Under the pieces are notes generated by a model. The model saw only the letters and a program-made list of their open reading frames with translations, made no database searches and was not told the origin of the DNA. From Isoetes engelmannii (Eukaryota > Streptophyta > Lycopodiopsida > Isoetales > Isoetaceae), in the NCBI GenBank assembly GCA_011763485.2, contig JAANSK020251273.1, forward strand, positions 1-23,134: a DNA stretch of 23,134 nucleotides, read 5' to 3'. Made by a program: the position numbers and the translations under genes. Within the stretch, counting starts at the first letter, position 1, and each line of letters begins with the position of its first letter. Shown here piece by piece: positions 1 to 9,559 of this stretch.

Positions 1-2972
1 CATGCTGGCTGCATTTGTGAACTGTGAGAACTAAAATGTGCCCTCCTAGTTCAGGACATGAGATGAGAGAAATTCTGCCAGCACAAGATCCGCATTTGTA
101 TATAAGGTGCTTAGTTTAGTACCTTATTATCCTTCTTATATATAATTATTAGAAAAGGAACCGGTTCCAAGAAGGGCCATTTTGATTTAGATATCTATTT
201 CTGAGAACGAATTTAGAGTAAAATTGTTTTTGGAATTATGTATGTTTTTTGTTCTGGCAACACATGACGTAGGTTTGGAACCCTGGCTATGGCTTTGGCG
301 CGCTTCTTTTCTGGGTGTTGTGTGCCACAGTTCTGGAGATGTAGCAGAGTTTTTGAGGCAATCGAGTATTATCGGCTGCCATGCGAGCCAAGCCCTGGCT
401 ATGAAGCCGTCTCCCCTTCTCCCTGTTTGTTCTAGTATTCAGGCTGCAGCTTGCTGTTATTCCTCTATTTCCGCCTTATCTGGCCCTAGACTTCGGGTTA
501 GTTCATAATATTTGTTAAACAATCTGCTTTTTTCGAGCATTTGCCCTGCTTTGTATGTGGCATCTTTGTGAAGCATTTGTCTACCTAATGGCTTGACTCG
601 AAGATTACTTTTTTCACTTTTGTTTTTATTATGGTTTGTGGGCCAGGCAGATGCTGGCAGAATTCACATGTTTGCTTGCCTCCAGCGAAGGCAAACGGAT
701 AGGCAAAATGACAGTCATGGAAAAACCATTGTATTCATTTTGGCAAAGGTTATCCCATTTGGATAATTGGATTCAGCTGTTTGTTCCTTGCAAATATTTA
801 AACATTTGTTGAAATGAATTCAATGGGTCCGACTCTGAAACAGAAGCTCCATATTGGTATAGATTCTAGCACTTCTTCAGATTTCAACATATCTCCATTG
901 GCTTCAGGCTCTTCTACATCTTCATTAGCAGCACTTGCTGCAGTCCCTGCTGCAGAATTAAGAAAGCTAAAGCCAGCTTTCACTCTCTCTGATTTGCTTC
1001 TTTGAAGGTCCAGCTATACAGCCTGTCCGGCACTTTCCCCATTATTGAGTAGGCAAAGATTTGAAGTGGTGCTTAGAGAGGACGATTGGATAGTTTATTA
1101 TCTTCATTTCCAGTGCTCAGGCCAGAAACTTAGTTGATTCCAGTGCTCAGGCCAGAAACTTAGTTGATTTTATGCTTAGGTACAATTCCACATTTGGTTC
1201 TCTCTGCAATATTTTATGTGATAACGTTTGAATGCCACGTGAATCTAAACATTTTAACAAAAGCTTTGTTTACCATATGCTTCAAGACGCTGATGCATTT
1301 GTTGCAACTACTGCATTTTTTGCAAGACCAATGGAAAATGTTTAAACATAGCACGGGGGACTCTAAGATTAATAATCCATTCAAGATCTTCGTTTTAGGG
1401 CTTGACTTGGATCTTGCCATCATTTCATAGCCGGCAGTAATAATGCTTGTTTATCAAGCCAACTAAAGCGAAGCAAGTTATTCTGTCTTCCTTTAAGATT
1501 GACCAGCTTAAAAGGCAAAATTTCGTACTGACATGTTAGCAGTTGGATATTCTTTTGTAGTTCTAAACTTTGTTCTAGGTTGGACCTTCTTCAGCAATGT
1601 AGCAATTGCAGACATGCTTGAATGAATTGGGGATCTATCGCTTTGTTTTAAGTACAGAACGTGTGACATCGCAAGCTGCATTTACAGTATATTAATATTA
1701 GAATATCTTTCTTTCTTTTGCTTGAGAGAAATACTTCTGTTGCTGGTTTTTATAGTTGAATTTGAAATTTTAGAGAAACTATTATGTACTTGAATTTAGT
1801 GAGCAGACTCAAACCATGTGGGGACATTGTACCACACTTGCAACATTGGTGTTAAGCACAGAGCCATAGACATTGATCCGTAGACTCCCTATCACTGAGC
1901 TTTCATTGTGAGTTTCTATCTGTACTTTCCTCCTCGAGTTTAAGGAAGCAAATATTTTAGCTGCAATTACTAGCAAAGCTCCTTTGCTGCAGCTATGGCC
2001 ATGCAGTTGAGCCGCAGTCAGACCTGGAGGTACCATGGCAAACTTTGATAGCATGGAGGTTTCTCTTGAATGGTGAAAGAGGGCTTGGGCTATAAGGGCC
2101 TTTCAGCTTTACCTTGCAGAAATTTCAACTGTACTATTGTACTAAAAGCATTTTTAGACTATGTTCATAGTCTTATTGGCACTTCTTATGGAGTTCAATA
2201 TTATGTTTGGCTAGGGAGAAGCAAAAATTAGAATGAACTCATATTCACTTGCAGAAAACCGTACTGTTCAGATATAAAAACCAGGATTGTGAAGGAGATG
2301 AAGAACATGATGTAAGGAAGGTGAAAAATCCATGCTATCATGTCTTTAAGCTTACGTCTTGGAACTGGGGCCAACGCCAATGCTTTGCCATTTTAATCTG
2401 CACAATGCTGCATCATGGCCCAAAGATTTAAGTTGTTTTCCTGCCAATCGACATATACAAATTCCTATCCAATCCATGCTCATTTTTACTTGTTCATTGT
2501 ACAACTGGCTTCAATAGCAGAGATGTCTGTAGCAAGGAGGTTTTGCATATGCTTGCTACTGAGGTTCTAATGCCAACTACAGATGTAAATGGCTCAAAAA
2601 TACATTCGCTCTTGATTCTGAGCTTGTGAAGGCTGCCCAACTGTGGCCACCTCAAACGAATAGTCATTTTTGTTGTAGCACAAGCGAATTCAACTGTTTT
2701 GAAATAAAATATTGCTGTGAACTTTGGTATTTGTGGCATTGTTCAGAGTGTGTATAACATTCTCTATTCCCACTTTATTAATCCACTACCACTTTCACAC
2801 AATACAAATAATCCTTGGCGTTTTTAAGTTTTCTTTTGCCACGATGGATTGTTGTGTGGATGTGATTCGAATTATTCCAAATAGGAAAAAAGTATCGTTA
2901 ATCCAAGAAATTTTAGGCAGCATAGCCATAGTTACGTGGCACAACTATCCAATCTAACTGCCCAATCTTTTA
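1..2972. other. AT-rich stretch, no gene recognised
   Basis: I see no open reading frame with family features here. Two short pieces look slightly exon-like. At 814-1002 (+) there is a Ser/Ala-rich frame with an initial ATG that ends in SDLLL and a stop. At about 2254-2310 a 57-base stretch sits between a TTGCAG acceptor-like and a GTAAGG donor-like signal and is open for 19 codons. Neither matches a family I know, and both could be chance. The segment could be intron or 3' flank of a gene lying to the left, or plain intergenic sequence. Confidence 0.5.
1108..1169. repeat. 30-bp perfect tandem duplication
   Basis: Two head-to-tail copies of a 30-base unit (starting TTCCAGTGCTCAGGCCAGAA) are identical over the whole 62-base span. 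The match stops at 1107 and 1170. Identity implies a recent duplication or slippage event. The unit begins with a splice-acceptor-like TTTCCAG, so the acceptor-like signal is duplicated too. Confidence 0.95.
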
Positions 2973-2974
2973 TG

Positions 2975-4290
2975 TTTTTTTTTTTGAAGGACGACAAATT
3001 ATATTAACTAGAAAACTAGTACAATGGGATGTCAAGGTAGGTGGAGGTAACCCCAAACCTCATCCCTGACATCCGGATGCAACTTCGAAGCCAGAAACTG
3101 ATGAAGACGAGACTTAATCTCTTGATAGAGGCTAGCAACAGGAGTATACACACCTCTGAAGACAACATGACACCTGTGTTTCCAGACCGCCCAACAAACT
3201 AGGGCCCTGCAAATGTTGAACGCCCATTTCTTGAAGCGAGGCCATCTAGCAGGAAGAATGCCCAGAAGAAGCTGTTGACTTGTGAGGCGAGTCCGAAAAG
3301 AAGCCTGTACAGTGGTCCAAATATGGCAGAGATCGCCACAGAGCACAAAACTATGTTCTATTGTTTTAGGGACAAGTTTACAAATTGGATAAAGGGGACT
3401 AACAGATGGTCTAAATGAATGAACTCGGGCATTGGTCCTCACTACCCTATGCACAATATGCCAAAGAAGAACTGAATGTTGTGGAATAATGTTCTTATCC
3501 CACACCTTGGACCATACCACTGGATACTGGGCTTCCGGAACTCTTAATTGCCAATGCGCTGAAGGAGGCAAAGGAGGCTGCGTGGTGAGAAGTCTGTGGC
3601 AAGTCTGAACAAAATTCTTCCCCCACGAAATATCCGCTACAAAATGCCAAGCACGTTCATTTTCAAGGTTTGGCCGCAAAGGAATGTTATCTGCCACAAC
3701 TTCCCACATGCCATAATCTCTCTCCGTCAATCTGAAAGTGTCATTGAACTCTTGCCAAGAACGGAGACGTCCATTAGAATACCACTCCTGCACCAACGAG
3801 ATACCCGCACACTGCCATCTACGCTGAGTTTTAGGATGCATGGTAGAGATCAGTGGAGGTGCATCCGGCAAGGGTACCCAAAGGAAGGGAGAGGAGGAAT
3901 GCAAGGTGTTTGAAGGATGCAGAGAGGCCAATGAACTAACAGCTCCCCACGCTTTAAGAAGTCCGTGAAGGAAGGGGGAAGCATGGGGGAATGACTTCAA
4001 AGGGTAGAACAAAGCCCACGGCAGGGTAGGGGAGCGGGAGGGCTTGCCAAAGGGTCGTGAGTGCTCAAGAGCCTGGACTACCAAGCGCATCCCTGCAGAC
4101 TGTGTGTGCCCCAAAAGAATTCTCCACATGAACTTTGAAATTAGGACTTTGCTATGAAGCGATAAGTCCATCATCCCCAAACCCCCATCTTTCTTGGGGC
4201 GTATGCATTTACTCCACGCCACTTTGATGCGAGAATATTTTGCAGGGCTGGCAATTAACGATGAATACAGACCCAAAAAGGTCGTGAAGG
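2975..4290 (-). mobile_element. 5'-truncated L1-type LINE, minus strand
   Basis: On the + strand the element starts with an 11-base T run (2975-2985), the complement of its poly(A) tail. This is followed by GAAGG, a 46-base 3' UTR and the end of ORF2 at 3032. Coding similarity to plant L1 ORF2 runs up to about 4290, where the element is cut off, so ORF1, the endonuclease and the RT core are absent. The T run followed by GAAG is shared with the antisense LINE ends at 12640 and 17635, suggesting a common 3' terminus (CTTC then poly(A)). No clear target-site duplication was found. The right boundary is approximate. Confidence 0.85.
3032..4276 (-). CDS. LINE (L1) ORF2 C-terminal part with zf-RVT domain, 5' truncated
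   Basis: This is the C-terminal 414 codons of a plant L1 ORF2 polyprotein, lying beyond the RT palm. It is open without interruption but begins by truncation: the first codon of the open frame is TTG, not ATG. Visible parts are the post-RT block CIRPKKDGGLGMMDLSLHSK (residues about 24-43), a conserved LPWALFYPLKSFPHASPFLH stretch (about 85-104), and the zf-RVT region (about 255-325). In zf-RVT, WSKVWDKNIIPQHSVLLWHI precedes the metal-binding motif. Its usual C-P-x-C reads YPIC here, while His308 and Cys313 are kept. The same blocks recur in the + strand LINE near 21440-22240, so they belong to related elements. It cannot retrotranspose by itself. The long open frame suggests it is younger than the other LINE pieces in the window. 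Confidence 0.85.
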   Translation of the reverse strand: MGLYSSLIASPAKYSRIKVAWSKCIRPKKDGGLGMMDLSLHSKVLISKFMWRILLGHTQSAGMRLVVQALEHSRPFGKPSRSPTLPWALFYPLKSFPHASPFLHGLLKAWGAVSSLASLHPSNTLHSSSPFLWVPLPDAPPLISTMHPKTQRRWQCAGISLVQEWYSNGRLRSWQEFNDTFRLTERDYGMWEVVADNIPLRPNLENERAWHFVADISWGKNFVQTCHRLLTTQPPLPPSAHWQLRVPEAQYPVVWSKVWDKNIIPQHSVLLWHIVHRVVRTNARVHSFRPSVSPLYPICKLVPKTIEHSFVLCGDLCHIWTTVQASFRTRLTSQQLLLGILPARWPRFKKWAFNICRALVCWAVWKHRCHVVFRGVYTPVASLYQEIKSRLHQFLASKLHPDVRDEVWGYLHLP

Positions 4291-4295
4291 ATTTG

Positions 4296-4518
4296 GTAGA
4301 AAAATAATATACGAAGGAAATATTTATGAACCCTAAAAGCTACAAGTCGCCAAGTAAGGTAATAGCGTGGCAACCATTGAAACAAATGGCTAAAATAAGT
4401 CGACGGCTGGGACAGCTTACCAAGACGTGAGAGCTAATCACAACCGTCGAAAAGTTTTTAGTGGAAACGTGCAAAGCTTAAGGCTGCCAGAACACAGAGG
4501 ACGGTAGAAGCTTTGGCT
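4296..4518 (+). promoter_or_regulatory. Upstream region / presumed promoter and 5' UTR of OEP24
   Basis: About 220 bases separate the truncated end of the antisense LINE from the OEP24 start codon. A weak TATA-like TAAAATAA lies at 4391-4398 and an ACGT core (GACGTG, of the type bound by plant bZIP factors) at 4424-4429. A short inverted pair CGACGG (4401-4406) / CCGTCG (4444-4449) brackets that core. No transcription start can be fixed. If the promoter is longer than this, it must include LINE sequence. Confidence 0.35.
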
Positions 4519-5205
4519 ATGGCGACCTTTAAGACCACCATCGATTCTTCGACTATGGCTGCAACAGGAACCCTTGCTATTGACGCCGGAGATCTTAAGC
4601 TCAAAGCTTCATGCACTGCTCTCGGCGGCGATGGCGTTTTTAGTTTTGGCAGAGGTTCTGGCTCCCCAGTATTTGGCCCCGATTCAGCCCTTCCAGTCGA
4701 GAGCCTTTCTCTAGGTATCGAAAAAACTGGCCGTTTTCGTTTAGACTATGATGTTCTAGAACGCTCCCCAAGTTTCCAGTTCCAGAGCTCTGCAACGCTC
4801 GCCGGAAGACCTATTCAGGTTATGTATGATCATAAGCAGAAGGAAAATAATACATCTGTTGGCGCTTCTTTGGCAGTCGATCGTCAGAACACAGTTTCTT
4901 TTAAGTATAGATTTGATTCTGGAACAGGGGAAATGAAATATTCTTATACACATGCAGAAGGGGATGCAATTTTGGAGCCAGGGTTTGATTTTGGATCAAA
5001 TACTTGGAGTTTTAGTTTGTGGAAGAAGCTTTCTGATGAGGATATTGTTATGTCCAAATATGATGGTTTGCAGAAGAGTGTGACATTTGATTGGAGCAGG
5101 AGAGGAAAAGATTCTTGGGCAGGTCCTTTTAAGGTTTCAGCTGCAGTTCCTCTCTCTGGAAGCAAGCCTCCTAAAGTAACTGTGGAGAAATCATGGGAGT
5201 ACTAA
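4519..5205 (+). CDS. OEP24: Outer envelope pore protein 24, chloroplastic
   Basis: Single uninterrupted 228-codon reading frame. I start it at ATG 4519, in a good plant context (GCTATGGCG); the open frame extends two codons upstream to a TTG. The protein resembles plant OEP24, a beta-barrel channel of the plastid outer envelope that is high-conductance and slightly cation-selective. It passes triose phosphates, dicarboxylates, sugars, amino acids and ATP. Family-like blocks include GTLAIDAGDLKLKA (17-30), SLSLGIEKTGRFRLDY (63-78), the strand-rich YSYTHAEGD...FEP-like LEPGFDFGSNTWSFSLW region (142-169) and DWSRRGKDSWAGPFKVSA (191-208). It ends in a KVTVEKSWEY segment like the seed-plant proteins. 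It lacks helical membrane segments and a cleavable transit peptide, as expected for an outer-envelope barrel. It is slightly longer than the roughly 213-residue seed-plant proteins, mainly through a Gly/Ser-rich insert near residues 36-60. No intron is visible, so a retrogene origin is possible. The frame appears functional. Confidence 0.9.
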   Translation: MATFKTTIDSSTMAATGTLAIDAGDLKLKASCTALGGDGVFSFGRGSGSPVFGPDSALPVESLSLGIEKTGRFRLDYDVLERSPSFQFQSSATLAGRPIQVMYDHKQKENNTSVGASLAVDRQNTVSFKYRFDSGTGEMKYSYTHAEGDAILEPGFDFGSNTWSFSLWKKLSDEDIVMSKYDGLQKSVTFDWSRRGKDSWAGPFKVSAAVPLSGSKPPKVTVEKSWEY

Positions 5206-5913
5206 AGATCTTTTCAATTTTTTTGTTTCATCATGGTTGGTTCTTCTAACTTGATTTTTTTTCTGAAAATCATTCTTTAGGTTTTGTGAAAAATTAGAAA
5301 ATCATCTTGTTCTAGGGTGGGGATTCAAAATCAGGAATAATTCTCTGTGTACCAATTTGAGGGCAAAGAATCAAATATAGCATTGATTTGAGGAACAATT
5401 TTGTTCTGATATAAGAGGCCTTCTGTAGCACTAATTAGTAAGTCAGGTAACTTAGGCTTTCTCAAAATGATTTTGTGAACATTGCCCTGCTTTGGATCCC
5501 TGATTGAACAATCTGATTATGAAAGGTAATATTTTCTTTTTATAAGAGGCATGCAGCAATGTTTAGCTAGTAACAAAAGAATAACCAGATCAGTTAGGAT
5601 CACTTGATTATAGAACATACATTTGATAAAGAAAAGTCTTCCCATTTTGCTTTTCTTTTTTAGAACATGAGGGCATGTTAGAAGGTATTTTATTATGATT
5701 TTAATTGAAAGTTCAGTCGCCAATAGAGTGGAGGATTTGGTTCATCGTGTCTTTGGCTTTGAATTTCGTGTGGCAACCTTGTGCATGCGCTACAACAAAT
5801 CTTGTGCATTTGGGGTCGAAAATATTCTAGAATATTCTTGGTATTAATAAGTGCAAGCTGAAACTAAAAATTGAGTACCAAGCGTATGAAAGTATGAAAA
5901 TATTGCTGAAGAC
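5206..5913 (+). other. OEP24 3' flank and noncoding sequence
   Basis: T-rich sequence directly follows the OEP24 stop and probably holds its 3' UTR. No canonical AATAAA stands at an obvious place, and no genomic poly(A) tract is present that would mark a retrocopy end. I see no gene in the rest. Confidence 0.5.
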
Positions 5914-6037
5914 GTAATCATGGTTGGGTGCAATTACTTCGTAATTACATGTAAATTATAACATGGAATAATATTTTATGTAATATGTTGGTTGTAAGCT
6001 ACTCAATTCAACGTAATTGCACCCAACTATGCATTAC
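5914..6037. repeat. MITE-like inverted-repeat hairpin 1
   Basis: Left arm 5914-5937 and right arm 6013-6037 are inverted copies of about 25 bases. Both share the core GTTGGGTGCAATTAC (reverse complement GTAATTGCACCCAAC), with one single-base indel and one substitution. The loop of about 75 bases is AT-rich and contains no coding. Size and structure fit a small non-autonomous DNA transposon (MITE). I cannot assign a superfamily because no clear target-site duplication flanks it. Confidence 0.7.
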
Positions 6038-6041
6038 ATTT

Positions 6042-6184
6042 GGTAATTGATAGGGAGGGGGTGCGGGGTTGTATGCCCTGTAAAACCACTCGGTGGCAAC
6101 TCGTGGCTACCGGCACTTGTTGACCATCTTGTGGTTTTACAGGTGGTTTTACAGGGCATAAAATCCCGCTGCCCATCAATTACC
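6042..6184. repeat. MITE-like inverted-repeat hairpin 2
   Basis: A second foldback begins 4 bases after the first. The left arm 6042-6089 starts GGTAATTGAT and contains ATGCCCTGTAAAACCAC. The right arm 6143-6184 contains GTGGTTTTACAGGGCAT and ends ATCAATTACC. The arms are 42-48 bases, with a loop of about 53 bases and a few mismatches. The GTGGTTTTACAG motif is also repeated directly at 6131-6142. No coding capacity. This is a probable MITE, different from hairpin 1. Confidence 0.75.
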
Positions 6185-6283
6185 TAGTACAACCCCGTTG
6201 CCCATCAATTACCTAGTACATAAAGTGACTACATGATGGTTCATCAATTACCTAGTACATAAAGTGACTACATGATGGTTCAT
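6165..6283. repeat. Short tandem repeats at the edge of hairpin 2
   Basis: A 39-base unit is present twice without differences at 6203-6241 and 6242-6280. Its first 17 bases (CATCAATTACCTAGTAC) also occur at 6174-6190, giving an overlapping 29-base period (about 6165-6219). The shared segment includes the end of the right arm of hairpin 2, so the repeats may come from imperfect excision or replication slippage at the hairpin. Confidence 0.9.
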
Positions 6284-7079
6284 TTGCTTTTCTAAGATTT
6301 GAACCTCGAGAATTTATGTGGGGTGTATTAATACTTTGTGGGTGTACATTGCTTCGTGGTCGTCAGATGATGGCATCATTTGGGGAATATGCCAAAAGCA
6401 TAGATCCCATTTGCTCCTACGAAGTCAACATGGGGTCAACTTGACCCTACATTGTAGGGGCTTACACGAAAAGTAACCATTGTGGCACTGATGCTAAATA
6501 CAATATATAGAATATAAGCAGCATCATATAGAATACGAGCAGCATTATAACAACTGAACCTATTACTCTGAATGCAGCACAGAAATTACAAGCAGCCGCG
6601 CTTATTGGGCCCTGGCAGCCCTCGGATTAGGGAATATGCAATCTATATGAAACAAGCAAAACCTACAGGAGGCAGGGGAATCTCACCCTTGGCTAGAAAC
6701 CATCCCTCCTTATCACACACCGCTATATTTCCGACTAAAATCAGTCCAGCCACATCATAGCATCTTCGTCTTATTTTCCCAACAAGACCCCTAGGCAGAG
6801 TCTTACACCATCGTCAAACACTGCAGGCCCTTCACAACCAAGCCAACACGACTGCAAGAAGCACACAAAGATACAAATGTCATGGAAACGTATCTTAAAA
6901 TCCCTGCCGCAATGAAACAGGAAGTAGGAAATACAAGATTACCAAAGCAAGAACGCTTGCAGCAACAGAAGGACAATATTTCTGCAAAAAAACACCACAA
7001 ATCACACATGAAAAACACCTCTGTATCAGATCTCTCACACCTCCGCAGTGGATCTACGGTTCTTCAGAGAGCTCTTCCA

Positions 7080-7439
7080 CTAGACAAAGAGCTGCAGGAG
7101 CTTTACACTTTCTGGCAAAGCCTCAACATCAGGGATACCAGACCGATTCAAGCTCTGCGCAGGGGAATTGCATGCCTCAAAGGCAGCCGAAGCCATGGGC
7201 CTAGCAGCAGCAGGGGCCTTCTCCATCCTTGCAACTCTTCTCATAGCAGCCATTAAGGAATAGGAAGAGACAAAACGAAGAAGCACAAAGGCAAGGGCGT
7301 GCATCACAAGTACATGTATACCGGATTTTAGAGGAGGATGCAACAGTCTACAAAAACGCCCAACAGCCTCTGCGATCCCGGATTTGGCATGCTCGGATGT
7401 CTTCGACACTTGCAAATCATCACATGGCCTCTGGCCCAA
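7080..7439 (-). CDS. Unrecognised reading frame, possible terminal exon or gene remnant
   Basis: The minus-strand frame is open for 119 codons. It has no ATG at its 5' edge (TTG at 7439); the first Met is at 7304. A TTTTAG acceptor-like signal lies immediately upstream, so the frame could be a last exon. The protein is Ala/Met/Leu rich. It has a hydrophobic segment near residues 43-65 (VLVMHALAFVLLRFVSSYSL), then a basic turn (MRRVARMEK) and an Ala-rich stretch. I recognise no family. About 500 bases downstream (to 6540) have the look of a 3' UTR, but no poly(A) is visible. The composition is better than that of neighbouring chance frames. It may be an eroded gene copy. Confidence 0.3.
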   Translation of the reverse strand: MGQRPCDDLQVSKTSEHAKSGIAEAVGRFCRLLHPPLKSGIHVLVMHALAFVLLRFVSSYSLMAAMRRVARMEKAPAAARPMASAAFEACNSPAQSLNRSGIPDVEALPESVKLLQLFV

Positions 7440-7734
7440 CTAAAACCCATCAAGGAAACCAGAATACTCTTTCTAAATCGCATCTGCGATGCCACCATCA
7501 GCAAGATACGGTCCTGCATACGAATACCTAAAAAAACCATTCATAATCTTAAGTAACAAAATTACGATTTCTGATCGGGCCACATTATGGAATTACGCTA
7601 ATTTTAAATTCAAACAAAGTTCAAGCTTAAACAAAGAAATGATGAAATAGAGAATTGATGAAATAAATTGAATTGAATTTTATCGTCCTTTAAGATCTAA
7701 ATAAGCATTTGAATTGGTGGAAGGTGTGTAAATT

Positions 7735-8545
7735 GTCTATGGCATGCAGATGTGGTAGCAAAGTCATTTTATGTAGCACACATATATTCCATTTTACTAG
7801 CACCAAAAAACATTCTACAGGAATTAACTAGGTTAGTGAGGAACTTTGTATGAGGAGGAAATTGTATGAGGGGGAAATTTTTAAGTGGGTTGATATAAAA
7901 GTCGTGTGGCATATAAGTGTTGCATCTACAAAGACCGCATAGTGTTGCATCTCCAAGGATCATGCTGGACTCGGAATGATTGATAGATCCCTACATAATA
8001 AGATTTTGGTGAGCAAGTTTTTTTGGCAGGTAATATGCGAAAAAAATATATTCTCCAAATCTAAAGCTAGTTTATCAATCATTGGTTCATTGTATCCCTT
8101 GCAATAAAACTTCTATGCAGGCGGTTATGCCATGGACATTGTTCTATAAGTTGAAACCATATGCAGGGGCTTCCCCTTTCTTGAAAGGGTTACTCAAGGT
8201 GTGGGAGGCTATTAAAAATCTATGGCAGTTAACTGTTAAGAAGTGTCATTTACTCGCAGTGCCCATTTGGTGGCTGGAGATAACATCGAATAACGATCCA
8301 TTGATGCAAAAGTTGAGCCCTGCCAGCCCCATTGTCAGCAAGTACCTTTTCAACTCGAGGTCAAATAGTGTTGCGGAGAGAGGGCATCCTTAGCGGACCA
8401 GGTAAAAGCATGTTAGGGTGTCCATGTTCTGGTTAGGGACTTCGGTCCCTTCTTGTTCTTGTTTTTGTTCTTGTAGTCGCATGTCCTTGGGACGCTGCCT
8501 TTGTGGTGCGACATTAAAATATTCTTCCTTCCTTTCTTCCTTCCT
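7735..8545 (+). mobile_element. Decayed L1-type LINE, 3' part, plus strand
   Basis: Broken frames match the C-terminal half of L1 ORF2. VAKSFYVAHIYSI and APKNILQELTRLVRNFV lie at about 7757-7850 (compare LAKSVFSSTHVYMAS and LRNFIWGG in the LINE near 21260). KDHAGLGMIDRSLHNKILVS lies near 7955-8010, and PWTLFYKLKPYAGASPFLKG at about 8132-8190 matches LPWALFYPLKSFPHASPFLH of the minus-strand element. The zf-RVT domain is missing or lost, and the frame then runs into a 3' UTR with hairpins (8435-8512) and a TTCC-rich end near 8522-8546. It holds several frameshifts and stops. In one case the Trp codon of the conserved FVWGG motif reads TGA (about 7850). Confidence 0.8.
8435..8512 (+). other. 3' UTR hairpins of the LINE fragment
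   Basis: AGGGAC-TTCG-GTCCCT (8435-8450) is a perfect 6-bp stem closed by a cUUCGg tetraloop, among the most stable RNA loops known. A second structure pairs GTCGCA (8476-8481) with TGCGAC (8507-8512) and encloses a small GTCC/GGAC stem. Stem-loops near the 3' end serve as recognition sites for the RT of some LINEs. That role here is inference from position. Confidence 0.6.
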
Positions 8546-8870
8546 TAAAAAGTATTATATAGGAACTACAAACATACATAAAAAGGTAGCCAGCAGTGGG
8601 TACTGGGTACCCTGTATAATATCTCAATAAAAGCCATGGTTTAGAATGTTTGTATTTATTTTGGCCTCCGATAGCATTATATTTATCTTAACTTTGAATA
8701 TTAACATGTTCTTGAATTTTATTTTGGATTTTTGAATTATTTTTAATGAAAAAAAAATGAGAGAGTACTCAATTCTGAAGTACCTAGTATAGGTACTTTT
8801 GCAGGTTCCAAAAGTGGTACACCCCTAATATGCTTTCACCCGATCCTAATACTGCTGGTGAATGGTTGTC

Positions 8871-9308
8871 CTATCGGTTGCAATTGGCCGAACATCTCTC
8901 ATATAATCTGTACACTGCATTTTGCACGTCTATAGGGACTCCCAGTAGTTGCAATCTTGCCCATAGCTTTTCTCGAGGTACAATATCAAAAGCCTTGGCA
9001 AAGTCAACAAAACAACAGTACAGGTCCTGCCGATTCCTGTTATCCTCAACGTAAGTCCTCAATGTGAAGATATGAACAATGGTTGAATGTTGGGGCCTAA
9101 ACCCTGCTTCCGTGAGAGCTTGTACCCCTGCTGCCTCTGCCCATTTGGTTAACTGGTGCTCGAGAATGCCGGCTAGCAGTTTTACATATAATGAATTGAC
9201 TATGATTGTTCGATAATTGGCTAGGGTGTGTGGGTCACGTGCCTTGTGAATGTGAACAACCCTGCTGGTGGTCCATTGTCGGGGGACTCCTTCCTGCAAT
9301 GCTCGCAT
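8871..9308 (-). pseudogene. LINE reverse transcriptase fragment (non-L1 clade)
   Basis: Open 145-codon minus-strand frame covering the N-terminal half of an RT domain. Recognisable motifs are WTTSRVVHIHKARDPHTLAN followed by YRTIIVNSLYVKLLAGILE (RT motif 1-2), AGFRPQHSTIVHIFTLRTYV, and motif A LYCCFVDFAKAFDIVPREKL with the catalytic Asp in FVDFAKAFD. It is clearly different from the L1-type RT at 20590 (KLDFAKAYGSVNW). It resembles the jockey/L2/RTE-like RTs seen in early land plants and algae, but I cannot name the clade with confidence. Motifs B and C (YADD) are absent, so this is a fragment. Confidence 0.75.
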
Positions 9309-9559
9309 ACCAGCCAGTCTGCGGCTTTCCCATTGGCTACATATAATGCAAGCAGTTGAAGACCTTTAAGTACACATATTGCGTGTCAATTGTGTTTGAT
9401 CTTAGCACATCATAGATCAACAAAAGTTGTTAATGCCACACTAATGAGAGAAACATGAGAATTTAATTAAAAAAGACCTCCTCGAAAAGCAATGCAGAGT
9501 TTCCTTCCATTTCATTTTTTTAGACATTACACCCTAGAATTCTCTACTAAGCTCACCAG

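Noticed and set aside
224-508. 94-codon plus-strand frame near the left edge
   Set aside because: It starts at TTG, has no recognisable domain, and its Cys/Trp/Ser-rich composition fits chance translation.
1809-2054. 81-codon minus-strand frame
   Set aside because: Composition is not implausible, but I see no family motif, no neighbour and no regulatory context.
3596-3913. 105-codon plus-strand frame
   Set aside because: It lies opposite the LINE ORF2 zf-RVT region and is a shadow of it.
6290-6420. Possible tRNA-type B box (GGTTCAAATCT on the minus strand near 6294-6304)
   Set aside because: No A box at a suitable distance and no cloverleaf; probably chance.
8779-8797. Small palindrome AGTACCT-AGTAT-AGGTACT
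   Set aside because: Too short, with no T-tract or gene context; no function can be supported.
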